64,000 nucleotides of DNA from UBA583 sp964429995 (lineage in GTDB: Archaea; Nanobdellota; Nanobdellia; Woesearchaeales; UBA583), in assembly GCA_964429995.1 (NCBI GenBank), contig CAYSDY010000001.1:248001-312000 (forward strand). Direction: 5' to 3'. Position numbers and translations under genes: made by a program. Shown here one piece after another: positions 25,663-33,150 of this stretch (its first letter is position 1; each line of letters opens with the position of its first letter). Below the pieces are notes generated by a model, which ran no database searches, was not told where the DNA came from, and was given only the letters and a program-made list of their open reading frames with translations.

Positions 25663-26316
25663 TTACCTGATATTATCAGGGGACGTAGTATAATCCGGCA
25701 GAATGTCTGGCTCCAGACCAGAAGATGGGGGTTCAAATCCTTCCGTCCTCATTTGATTGTTTTGTATTCTTTTTCTAAATTTGTTTTTTGATTGTAAGTA
25801 TTCATGTTTTTTCTTTGCAGCTAGTATTTCACGAATGTAAAGTCTTTGCATGTTATCCTTTTTTATGTCGAGTACTTTTAAGTATTTTTCAACTGTTTTG
25901 TGATCTTTGCTCTCTATTTCAAGAATAGGATCCATTCCAACATACTCATCTATATCAAATTTTACATCTTCCATTTTATATTCTGTTCTGTATTTGTGAA
26001 GTGCAAATATTTCTATGAATCCAAGCTCGTTTAATATTTTATATATTGATTTATAATTACTGATTCTTACGCTTATTTCATCTCTACCTGTTATATTTGA
26101 TATTGATTTTTTTTTGCCCTTTAAATTGAGATATATGTATTTTCCTTTTTGTCTTATTCTTAGAGCCTTTCCTTGCTTAGAAAGCCTTCTATCTGGTGTA
26201 TCAAAACGTCTATCAGTAACTTTTCCTGAAAAATTTCTAACACCTCCAATTTTTAGTATTTTTTCTATTAAATCACGTTTGTCTATGTTTCTTATTTTTA
26301 CTTCAACTTCTTGCAT
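25663..26316 (-). CDS. CYTH-domain protein (class IV adenylate cyclase/triphosphatase-like)
   Basis: From ATG 26316 the protein starts MQEVEVKIRN, the ExExK signature of CYTH enzymes that act on triphosphates. Further conserved blocks are RRFDTPDRRLSKQGKALRIRQK, FDIDEYVGMDPILEIES and the basic strands between. The reading frame has no stop before tRNA-Trp, so the last 27 or so residues (from RTEGFEPPSSG) are the antisense of that tRNA. The true domain ends around IREILAAKKK. Substrate is unknown; CyaB-like cyclase or thiamine-triphosphatase-like activity are options. An upstream TTG (26352) is less likely. Confidence 0.78.
   Translation of the reverse strand: MQEVEVKIRNIDKRDLIEKILKIGGVRNFSGKVTDRRFDTPDRRLSKQGKALRIRQKGKYIYLNLKGKKKSISNITGRDEISVRISNYKSIYKILNELGFIEIFALHKYRTEYKMEDVKFDIDEYVGMDPILEIESKDHKTVEKYLKVLDIKKDNMQRLYIREILAAKKKHEYLQSKNKFRKRIQNNQMRTEGFEPPSSGLEPDILPDYTTSPDNIR
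25679..25751 (+). tRNA. tRNA-Trp(CCA)
   Basis: 73 nt. The acceptor GGGGACG/CGTCCTC pairs fully with one G-T. The anticodon stem TCTGG/CCAGA encloses CTCCAGA, so the anticodon is CCA. The T-arm is GGGGG-TTCAAAT-CCTTC with two G-T pairs. Discriminator A, no intron, no encoded CCA. The D-stem is weak. The whole tRNA lies antisense to the end of the CYTH reading frame. Confidence 0.92.
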
Positions 26317-26413
26317 TTTATCTTTTATCTTGCTATATATTATGTTTACCAAAAGGTTATTTAAATATTTATCTTACAATTTGTTTTGACAAATATGAAA
26401 TATTTATAATTCT

Positions 26414-26989
26414 TTATGATTTCAAATTAAGTTTTTCGTAGGAACTTATAAGATTTTTCCAAGCAAAATACATATCTTCCAATTCTTTTTTTATTTGTGG
26501 GAAAAGATCTAAATCTTTAAAATCTCTTTCTATTTTTTTATATGCACGAAAAGGATTATTTGCTTTTAGATCATCTTTTGACATATCAAAATACGTTGAA
26601 TCTGTCATATGACTTGCAGAATCAGCACAGGCAATTATTTTGGCTTCAATTGATTTTGGCATTATATCTTTACATCTGTGTGCCCTTACGCAATGAATTA
26701 TATTTTCTATTTTGTTTTTTTTATAACCTATCTGATTTAAAATTTTTAATGATAGTTCTTCTCCAATTATTGCATGATCTTTGTTTGTGTTTATAGGATA
26801 ATGTCCTATGTCGTGTAGCCAGACAGCTATAAGCACAGTTTCTTTATCTGCAGAGGGATTAATTTTAAGAAGATATTTTGCCCATTTTTCCATTTCATTT
26901 AAATGTGATACAAGATTGTATGGGTCAGATCCAAAATCACTTATCATTTGATAAAATTTTTTTTTAGCATAATCTATGTTTTCATTCAT
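26414..26989 (-). CDS. HD-domain phosphohydrolase
   Basis: 191 aa HD superfamily protein. The metal ligands are H29 (VSHLNEM), H59-D60 with H63 (WLHDIGHYP) and a later Asp (IACADSASHM). The middle DHAIIGEELSLKIL...IIHCVRAHR is characteristic of small standalone HD hydrolases acting on nucleotides or other phosphates. The substrate cannot be told. It lies between CYTH and the membrane wHTH gene in the same direction. Confidence 0.82.
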   Translation of the reverse strand: MNENIDYAKKKFYQMISDFGSDPYNLVSHLNEMEKWAKYLLKINPSADKETVLIAVWLHDIGHYPINTNKDHAIIGEELSLKILNQIGYKKNKIENIIHCVRAHRCKDIMPKSIEAKIIACADSASHMTDSTYFDMSKDDLKANNPFRAYKKIERDFKDLDLFPQIKKELEDMYFAWKNLISSYEKLNLKS

Positions 26990-27027
26990 AAAAATTTTAA
27001 TAAAACATTGTTTTAAAATATTTTGTT

Positions 27028-28089
27028 TTACTCTTTTATTTTTTCTCCAAGGTATATTTTATTTATTTTTCCTACTTTTACTCTGTTTAATATTTTTTTA
27101 TTGTGGAGTTTGTTTATTATTTTGCTTAAATTTGATTTTGTGAGTTTGGGGTTGTAATTTAAAATATCGTTTTGAGAAATACCTTCATGATCTTTTATTG
27201 TTGTGATTATCATGTTTTCATTTTCTGTCAGATGATTTTTTATTTCACTTATCTTGTTTTCTACTTTGTTTTGGTGGCTTTGTATGTTTTCTATTAAAAC
27301 ATTTAAAGTTTCCTGTTCATCTTTTTGTTTAGCAATTATGATTTTATTTTTACTTTTTTCCTGACTATTCTCATCACTATCTGTTATCTGTGGTTCTAAG
27401 TTTTTTTTATTTTTTTTAAATTTGGTTTTTATTTTATAATGTATATATTTTGGATAATAGAAAAAAATCAAAAAAAAGAGTACAAAAGTTATAATTACAT
27501 AAAAGATTTGTTTGTAAATGTTTTCCTTAAATGTGGTAAAGAATGTTTGTTCTTGAATTTGTTTTTGTTTAAAGTTTATTATAAACAATTGATCTTTTGT
27601 TACATTTTTAATTTCCCAGCTTATTTTTTCGTTTTGTATTATACTTGAATTGTTTGGAAATGTATCTACAATATCGCCAAAAGAATCTTTTAATATTATG
27701 TTAGTTGTAAGTTTATCTATTTGAGGAATTTTTATTCCTATGTATGTCTGAAGACTTTCAGTTTTAATAATTTCTTTAGATGCCTGTTCTGATTTGTATT
27801 TTATTACAAAAGTATTGTTTTTTACAAAATCAGGTTTTATTATATAATAATCTCCTGCAATGTCATATTTTACAGGCCCTTTTGTATCAACAATATAATT
27901 TAAACTTGCATCTTTTGGTTTTTCTATTGAGAACTTATCTATATCTGGATTATTATCAAATTCAATTATATAATTGAATATGCTGTAATCTTCATATACA
28001 TAAATTGTTACTTCTACATCTGTTGCAAAGATATTGCTTGTTAAAAATATTACAGATATAATGAGAAGAAACCAGTATCTTCCATTCAT
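27028..28089 (-). CDS. Membrane-bound winged-helix regulator with ectodomain
   Basis: A signal/anchor at the N-terminus (WFLLIISVIFLTSNIFA) precedes about 165 residues of beta-type ectodomain. A transmembrane helix (IFYVIITFVLFFLIFFYYP, about 190-210) follows. The cytoplasmic part has a charged linker, then a winged helix at the C-terminus (ISQNDILNYNPKLTKSNLSKIINKLHNKKILNRVKVGKINKIYLG). This layout is common in archaeal one-component membrane regulators that sense outside signals and bind DNA directly. It is divergent from the prenyltransferase gene, with a shared promoter region of about 55 bp. Confidence 0.72.
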   Translation of the reverse strand: MNGRYWFLLIISVIFLTSNIFATDVEVTIYVYEDYSIFNYIIEFDNNPDIDKFSIEKPKDASLNYIVDTKGPVKYDIAGDYYIIKPDFVKNNTFVIKYKSEQASKEIIKTESLQTYIGIKIPQIDKLTTNIILKDSFGDIVDTFPNNSSIIQNEKISWEIKNVTKDQLFIINFKQKQIQEQTFFTTFKENIYKQIFYVIITFVLFFLIFFYYPKYIHYKIKTKFKKNKKNLEPQITDSDENSQEKSKNKIIIAKQKDEQETLNVLIENIQSHQNKVENKISEIKNHLTENENMIITTIKDHEGISQNDILNYNPKLTKSNLSKIINKLHNKKILNRVKVGKINKIYLGEKIKE

Positions 28090-28114
28090 AATACTTATTA
28101 GTTGGTTAAAAACA

Positions 28115-28124
28115 TTTATAAAAG
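28115..28124 (+). promoter_or_regulatory. TATA box for the cis-prenyltransferase gene
   Basis: TTTATAAAAG is centred about 25 bp before ATG 28144. It argues that the upstream TTG (28102) is not the start and that the message is leaderless. Confidence 0.6.
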
Positions 28125-28143
28125 TTTTGTTCTATGTAAAATT

Positions 28144-28998
28144 ATGGTTTTACATATTGGCTTTATTATGGATGGAAATAGAAGGTATGCCAAAGAGATG
28201 GGATTAGAAAAATTTGAGGGACATCTTGCAGGACTTAAAAAGATGATGCAGGTTATTAAATGGCAAATAAAGTATAATATATACGAAACAACATTTTTTG
28301 CATTATCCACAGATAATCTTAAAAAAAGGGATTCTGAGGAGCTTTTTGGAATATTAAAACTGATAAAACAGTTCAAAGATGATAAGGAGTTTATTGATTA
28401 TCTTTTTCAAATGCAGGTTTCTATAAAATTTAAGGGAGATATGGAAGGTTTAAAAAATAGTGAAAAAATAAAAGATTATTATGATGTTTTAGATCTTGGT
28501 AGTTTTTTTTACAGAAAATTTTTTTTGAATTACGAAAAAGGTTATTTTAAAGATTTTGGGATATTGGTTGACTTAAATGAGAAAAACTCCAATGTAAAAA
28601 AAATGGATTTGTTTTTTGATTTTCTTTTAAATAGCAATTATGTGCTTGGAGATTTTGCAAATCCAAAGCATATAGTAAACATATGTGTAAATTATGGTGG
28701 GATTGACGAAATTTGTACTACTTTTAAAAATATGATACAAGAGGTTAAGTCTGGAAATCTTAAAGTTGAACAAATTAATTATGATGATTTAAAAAAATGT
28801 TCTTATTTTTATGATTCTTCTCCTCTTGACATTATTGTTAGGACAGGAGATGCTTTTAGACTTTCAGGTTTTATGCTTTTGCACAGTGCATATAGCGAAA
28901 TGTATTTTTCTTCCAAAATGTGGCCTGAATTTGATGAAGAAGACCTAAAACAGGTCTTAAATCTTAGTTTAAATACTGTTAAAAATTTTGGGAAGTAA
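28144..28998 (+). CDS. uppS: Cis-prenyltransferase (UppS/DHDDS family)
   Basis: Elongates isoprenyl diphosphates in cis to make the lipid carrier for glycan transfer. From ATG 28144 the protein opens VLHIGFIMDGNRRYAKEMGL, with the catalytic Asp in MDGNRR at residue 10. Later motifs are TTFFALSTDNLKKR, VNICVNYGG, and the signature PLDIIVRTGDAFRLSGFMLLHSAYSEMYFSSKMWPEF. At about 284 aa the length is in range. It suggests that this cell makes its own dolichol-type carrier for surface glycosylation. Confidence 0.9.
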   Translation: MVLHIGFIMDGNRRYAKEMGLEKFEGHLAGLKKMMQVIKWQIKYNIYETTFFALSTDNLKKRDSEELFGILKLIKQFKDDKEFIDYLFQMQVSIKFKGDMEGLKNSEKIKDYYDVLDLGSFFYRKFFLNYEKGYFKDFGILVDLNEKNSNVKKMDLFFDFLLNSNYVLGDFANPKHIVNICVNYGGIDEICTTFKNMIQEVKSGNLKVEQINYDDLKKCSYFYDSSPLDIIVRTGDAFRLSGFMLLHSAYSEMYFSSKMWPEFDEEDLKQVLNLSLNTVKNFGK

Positions 28999-29085
28999 TT
29001 TTTTAAAAAAGATTTTTGATGTATAATATAAGTTTAATTTCTTAATTTCAAAAAAGAAGTTATGGATTAGTGGTAAAAACATAAG

Positions 29086-29095
29086 TTTTATAATG
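29086..29095 (+). promoter_or_regulatory. TATA box for pcn
   Basis: TTTTATAATG sits about 26 bp before ATG 29117, consistent with a leaderless PCNA message and against the ATG at 29093, which overlaps the box. Confidence 0.55.
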
Positions 29096-29116
29096 ATATC
29101 TTTTTTTCAATATTTT

Positions 29117-29863
29117 ATGGTAAGGCTAGTGTTAAAAAATCCAAATTTGCTACAAAAAAGCATGGAAATTATATCAGAGCTTGTGATGGAGGGAACTTTT
29201 GTTTTCAAAAAAGATTATCTAGAACTTGTTGCTTTGAATTCAAATAATGTTGTAATGGTTATATTTAGGTTGCTTTCAAGTAATTTTGAAGAATATGAAG
29301 TAAAGGAAGATACAAAATTATCTTTGAATCTTGAAAAATTTAGTGATGTTCTTAAAAGAACAAGTGATGGCGATAAATTAATTTTAGAAATGAAGGAGGG
29401 TATAAATGTGTTAAAAATATTGTCTTCTGGTAAAAATCCAAAAGAATTTGAGTTATCACTTATAGATGTTAATGATGCTAATCTTCAGAATGTTCCAAAA
29501 TTAGAATTTGATGCAAAGATAATAACATCATCATCATTTCTTACAAGTGCTGTAAATGATTTGAACTTTCTTGAAAATGGAGTTAATTTTAATGTTAAAA
29601 AGGGGAAATTTTTTATAGATGGTAAGACAAATTCGATGTCTGGAAGAGTAGATTTTAATGAAAACGTTGATGTTAAAGTTAAAGAAGACAAAGATATATT
29701 TTGTAGATATTCTATAGAATATTTAAAAAAATTTATTAAAACTGAGAAAATTGTAAATACAGTAGAATTAAGTTTTAGTACTGACTATCCATTAAAGATA
29801 GAATATAAACTTGTTGATAGGTTGCTATTAGGCTTTATACTTGCACCAAGAGGAGATGATTAA
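29117..29863 (+). CDS. pcn: DNA polymerase sliding clamp PCNA
   Basis: Trimeric ring that tethers polymerases, Fen1 and ligase to DNA. The 248-aa protein starts MVRLVLKNPNLLQKSMEIISELV. It shows the two-domain PCNA pattern, the interdomain-region sequence DVNDANLQNVPKLEFDAKI, and the late strand YPLKIEYKLVDRLLLGFILAPRGDD. The extra eight residues from ATG 29093 are unlikely given the promoter geometry. A repeat element (29868) follows directly after the stop. Confidence 0.93.
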   Translation: MVRLVLKNPNLLQKSMEIISELVMEGTFVFKKDYLELVALNSNNVVMVIFRLLSSNFEEYEVKEDTKLSLNLEKFSDVLKRTSDGDKLILEMKEGINVLKILSSGKNPKEFELSLIDVNDANLQNVPKLEFDAKIITSSSFLTSAVNDLNFLENGVNFNVKKGKFFIDGKTNSMSGRVDFNENVDVKVKEDKDIFCRYSIEYLKKFIKTEKIVNTVELSFSTDYPLKIEYKLVDRLLLGFILAPRGDD

Positions 29864-29867
29864 TTTA

Positions 29868-29970
29868 TTCCTTTGAATACTTTACTGCTTTGTAGTGGAT
29901 ATGAATCATAAATTTAAGAAATTTATGGTGGGAATAACTTAAATTTTGCGATTTTTGTTTTATTAAACAA
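29868..29970 (+). repeat. Short (reduced) copy of the multi-hairpin repeat
   Basis: About 100 bp. GAATACTTTACTGCTTTGTAGTGG aligns with the left-end hairpin region of the IS200-type element (GAATACCCCACC...GGTGGGG). It is followed within a few bases by a right-end-like segment and then TTAAATTTTGCGATTTTTG, shared with the larger copies. It lacks the outer arms of copies 1-3. The layout resembles a minimal left-end/right-end element. Confidence 0.6.
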
Positions 29971-30040
29971 CTATTTTAAAAAAGAGTTTTCTAGTTATGA
30001 TAATAATAAAGCTTAAAAATAATGAACAATAATTATTTAT

Positions 30041-30403
30041 ATGCCACATCAATGTTTAAAATGCGATAAAGTTTTTGACAATACAGATGATGCTATAATA
30101 AGGGGGTGCCCTAATTGTGGTTCAAAACTATTTTTATATATTAAAAAAATTCCTGATAAACAAGAAGATGCTGAATTGAGCAAGGTTCAAAAGGATTTAA
30201 TATTAAAGGAAGCTGAAAATTTTGTTGATTTAAAAGAAAGTGATGGACCTATTTTTTTTAAACTTGAGAATATAAGAATATTAGCGCCAGGCAAATATGA
30301 GATAGATGTTAATCAATTACTTAAAAAAAATAAACCTTTAATATATAGAGTTCAGGATGGAACATATCTTATAGATCTTAATTATTTAAATAGTTATAAA
30401 TAA
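30041..30403 (+). CDS. Zinc-ribbon protein of the archaeal PF09845 (DUF2072; OapC/ArvC-type) family
   Basis: The N-terminal ribbon MPHQCLKCDKVF...GCPNCGSKLFLYIKK gives two CxxC knuckles (C5/C8 and about C28/C31), characteristic of this archaeal family. The rest is a small domain ending in ILAPGKYEIDVNQLL...VQDGTYLIDL. At 120 aa the length is somewhat short. Family members are often annotated OapC/ArvC. The molecular role is not established from sequence. It lies between pcn and the RPA-like gene. Confidence 0.72.
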   Translation: MPHQCLKCDKVFDNTDDAIIRGCPNCGSKLFLYIKKIPDKQEDAELSKVQKDLILKEAENFVDLKESDGPIFFKLENIRILAPGKYEIDVNQLLKKNKPLIYRVQDGTYLIDLNYLNSYK

Positions 30404-30440
30404 ATTTTTCTTGTTGCAAATAGTTCATCAAATTAGAAAA

Positions 30441-30450
30441 ATTTATAAAA
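30441..30450 (+). promoter_or_regulatory. TATA box for the RPA-like gene
   Basis: ATTTATAAAA lies about 29 bp before ATG 30474. It sits within the longer open frame that begins at 30411, so that upstream start is rejected. Confidence 0.5.
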
Positions 30451-30473
30451 ATGTTTTTCGTAATTCTATTATA

Positions 30474-31598
30474 ATGACAGAAAAAGAAAAATTATTATCG
30501 GATCTTGTTTTAAAATCTGGAAAAAAAAAAGAAGAACTTGAATCTTTAATTTCAAAAAAGGTGGATGATCTTTCTGGATTAATTTCAGAAGAGGGTGCCA
30601 TGTATATTATTGCAAACGAGCTTGGTTTAAGGCTTGATACTGATAAAGTAAAAAAAGAGGTTGATTATAAAAAAATAGAACATATTGTAAATCCTAAAGA
30701 GCCTGTAAGCTTGATATGTAAGGTAATAAGAAAATATGAAAGAGTTACTTTTTCTTCACAAAATAGTTTTGAAGGTAGTGTTCAATCTTTATTGGTAGGA
30801 GATGAAACAGGAGTTACAAGATTAGTATTTTGGCAGGAGAACACAAACTTACTTGAAAATATACATGAAGGTGATATATTAAAGGTCATAAATGCGTATA
30901 CACGTGAAAATAATAAAAATGAGGGTAGAATAGAGGTTCATTATGGTCAATATTCTAATCTTGAAGTTAATCCTGCAGGAGTTGATATAAAATTAGCAGA
31001 TAAAAATATTGTATCTGATTTTGTTGAAAAAAAAATAAGTGAAGTTGATGAAAATGATAAAAACATAAAGATTTCAGGAATAATTACTGATTTTGAGATT
31101 CCTAGATTTTATTTTGGTTGTCCAGAGTGTTTTAAAAAAGTTCTTCAGGATGATGGAGTCTATAAATGTGTTGCTCATGGAGAGGTTGAACCTTATAAAG
31201 TTCCAATAGTAAATTTTATAATTGATGATTCTACATCTACAATAACTGTTGTTGGATTTAGAGATAGGGCTGAAAAGATGACAGGGTTATCTGTAAAAGA
31301 GATTATTGATTTATCAGATAATGTGGATAAATACAAAGCATTTAGTAAAAAAATAATAGGATCTTCTTTAGAGGTTTTAGGTAATGTTAGTCTTAATAGT
31401 ATGAGTGGAGAGGTTCAATTACTTGTAAATCAAGTCTTTGCACTTTTACATGAAAAGGATAATAAAGAACCTGTTGTTGAAAAACAAACTTTAAAACCAA
31501 AAAATAAAAAGGAAATTGAGCAGGAATTAAATGAGATAAATATTGATGATGATTTGGATGATATTGAAGAAATAAATTTTGATGAAGATCTTCTTTAG
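30474..31598 (+). CDS. RPA-like single-stranded DNA-binding protein
   Basis: About 374 aa. A helical start (MTEKEKLLSDLVLKSGKKKEELESLI) leads to a first OB fold (VSLICKVIRKYERVTF...VQSLLVGDETGVTRLVFWQ) and a second region with a zinc knuckle (FGCPECFKKVLQDDGVYKCVAHG). A third OB-like strand set is followed by a strongly acidic tail. This arrangement matches archaeal RPA large-subunit-like proteins that coat ssDNA during replication and repair. It is close to PCNA, consistent with a replication locus. A repeat element follows directly. Confidence 0.85.
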   Translation: MTEKEKLLSDLVLKSGKKKEELESLISKKVDDLSGLISEEGAMYIIANELGLRLDTDKVKKEVDYKKIEHIVNPKEPVSLICKVIRKYERVTFSSQNSFEGSVQSLLVGDETGVTRLVFWQENTNLLENIHEGDILKVINAYTRENNKNEGRIEVHYGQYSNLEVNPAGVDIKLADKNIVSDFVEKKISEVDENDKNIKISGIITDFEIPRFYFGCPECFKKVLQDDGVYKCVAHGEVEPYKVPIVNFIIDDSTSTITVVGFRDRAEKMTGLSVKEIIDLSDNVDKYKAFSKKIIGSSLEVLGNVSLNSMSGEVQLLVNQVFALLHEKDNKEPVVEKQTLKPKNKKEIEQELNEINIDDDLDDIEEINFDEDLL

Positions 31599-31604
31599 GT
31601 TATT

Positions 31605-31849
31605 GAGAATTTTAAAAAAACCCAAAAACATTCTTAGAAGAGTGTTATCAAAAAACCCTTATAAGCCCTAATTGAACAAGTTCAATTCCAAATTTCTTCC
31701 TTTGAATACTCTACTGCTCTGTGTTTTAATATTCAAAGGAATGACCAAAAATTGCAGTAAAAAAATTTGAGTGATAAATACTCCATCATTTATTACTAGG
31801 AATAACTCAAATTTTGCGATTTTTGTTTTATAGGTTTTTTACAATCCTC
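31605..31849 (+). repeat. Multi-hairpin repeat element, copy 2 (fullest copy)
   Basis: 245 bp with four nested parts. The outer arms GTTATCAAAAAACCCTTATAA and TTATAGGTTTTTTACAA are imperfect inverted repeats. Next come a perfect hairpin AATTGAAC-AA-GTTCAATT, a hairpin with a 10-bp stem CCTTTGAATA/TATTCAAAGG (31699-31739), and the long inverted pair CAAAAATTGCA...TTTGAGT / ACTCAAATTTTGCGATTTTTG enclosing a right-end-like hairpin. No ORF is visible. The remaining DNA to 32003 is AT-rich with no feature I can name. Confidence 0.85.
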
Positions 31850-32003
31850 TATTTACAAAATTCTACGCTTAATACTTTGCTTTAGCTGGTTTGCTATCTT
31901 TTTTTTAAGTTTTTTTTTATGTCTAATTAATACATTTTAAATTCATTAAATTTTTTATGCGTAATTAAAAAATTTAATATATGTTTGTATTTTTGATTTA
32001 TTA

Positions 32004-32264
32004 ATGTTTAAAGAATTTGCAAGTTATGATTTTATCTTAAAATGTTATTTATCTGCTTATAAAGGTCGTAGAAAGAGTAGTGAAGTAATTGGATACAAAT
32101 TAAATTTGGAAGACAATTTAATTGAATTTAGGCGTTTGATATTAAATTTAGAATACAAACATTCAAATTATAGGACATTTGTTATTTCTGATTCAAAAAA
32201 AAGAATAATTAATGCTCCTGTTTTTAGTGACCATATTTTACATCATATGATTTATGATTATTAA
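32004..32264 (+). pseudogene. DGR reverse transcriptase, N-terminal fragment
   Basis: 86 aa beginning FKEFASYDFILKCYLSAYKGRRKSSEV and ending with RIINAPVFSDHILHHMIYDY, then stop. This is the start of a diversity-generating-retroelement reverse transcriptase. In intact relatives the HHMIYDY-type stretch continues into about 40-45 residues with the SYACRKGKG motif before the KMDIxKYF strand. That block is missing and the frame shifts, so translation stops at 32264. The second part follows immediately in another frame. Confidence 0.85.
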
Positions 32265-33150
32265 ATATTTTTTAAAGATGGATATTGATAAGTATTTTTA
32301 TTCTGTTCGTTTAGATATTTTGTTAGAGCAAATACAAAGGCATGTTCAAGATGAGAAAGTTTTGTATTATGTGAAAATGATATTAAATTCATATCATGAT
32401 GAATTATTCAATAAAGATGTTGATGTTTTAAAAGGTATGCCAATCGGGAATGTGACATCCCAATTATTTGCAAATATTTACTTGCATGATTTAGATTTTT
32501 ATGTAGAACATACCTTAAAGCCAAAATATCGTACTTTTGGAATTGACTTATTTTATGTTCGCTATGTGGATGATTTTGTATTCTTGTGCGACAACAAGAA
32601 TGTTTTATTGGAAATTAGAAATGTAGTTTTAGAATTTTTACATAAAAAATTGGATTTGCATATTTCCAACCATAAGATAATTTTAAACAGTGTAGAAAAT
32701 GGAATTCCTTTTTTGGGTTATGTGATTTTGCCTTTAAAAAAAACATACAATATTTCAATAATGAATAATATCAATTGTTTTCATTTTGTTTCACATTTTA
32801 AAAAAGTCAATAAACTTTTGAAAGTTAAAAATGAAACTATAAAACGTTTTAAACAAAAGGTGAAAAAAAAGAATTATGAGGATACAGTTAATGCTTTGAT
32901 TAGCTTTAAAGGCCATTGTGATTTATGCAATCCTTTTTTAATAAAAAAATTATGTACAAAGTTACTACAAAACAAAGTAACAAATAGTTATAAATTTAAA
33001 AATAGACCTGCTTTTTATGAACAGAAATCAGGAACAGAAATCAGGAACAGAAATCAGGAACAGAAATCAGGAACAGAAATCAGGAACAGAAATCAGGAAA
33101 GATGGCAAAGAATAGAATTTTCAAGTTTTCCTGTTTGTTTACTTTGTTGA
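32254..33150 (+). pseudogene. DGR reverse transcriptase, C-terminal fragment (catalytic palm)
   Basis: The second RT part includes KYFLKMDIDKYFYSV (first catalytic Asp region), GMPIGNVTSQLFANIYLHDLD (the DGR-type fingers/palm motif) and YVRYVDDFVFL (YxDD box), then LGYVI (motif E region). Catalytic aspartates are present, but the upstream SYACRKGKG block is deleted, so the enzyme is very likely inactive. After about residue 252 the frame runs through a 13-bp tandem repeat, giving KSGTEIRNRNQ-type repeats and an artificial tail that overlaps the next gene. Confidence 0.85.
33019..33096 (+). repeat. 13-bp tandem repeat, 6 copies
   Basis: GAACAGAAATCAG is repeated six times without error. Since 13 is not a multiple of 3, the encoded peptide repeats every 39 bp. 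It lies between the RT fragment and the target gene, whose ATG is at 33102. Copy number is likely to vary by slippage. Confidence 0.95.

Noticed and set aside
28102..28143. Upstream start for the cis-prenyltransferase (TTG 28102)
   Set aside because: The TATA box lies inside this segment, and the family sequence begins at ATG 28144.
33019..33096. Possible CRISPR-like array
   Set aside because: The 13-bp units are contiguous with no spacers, so it is a simple tandem repeat. No array with regular spacers and no cas genes were seen in the window.
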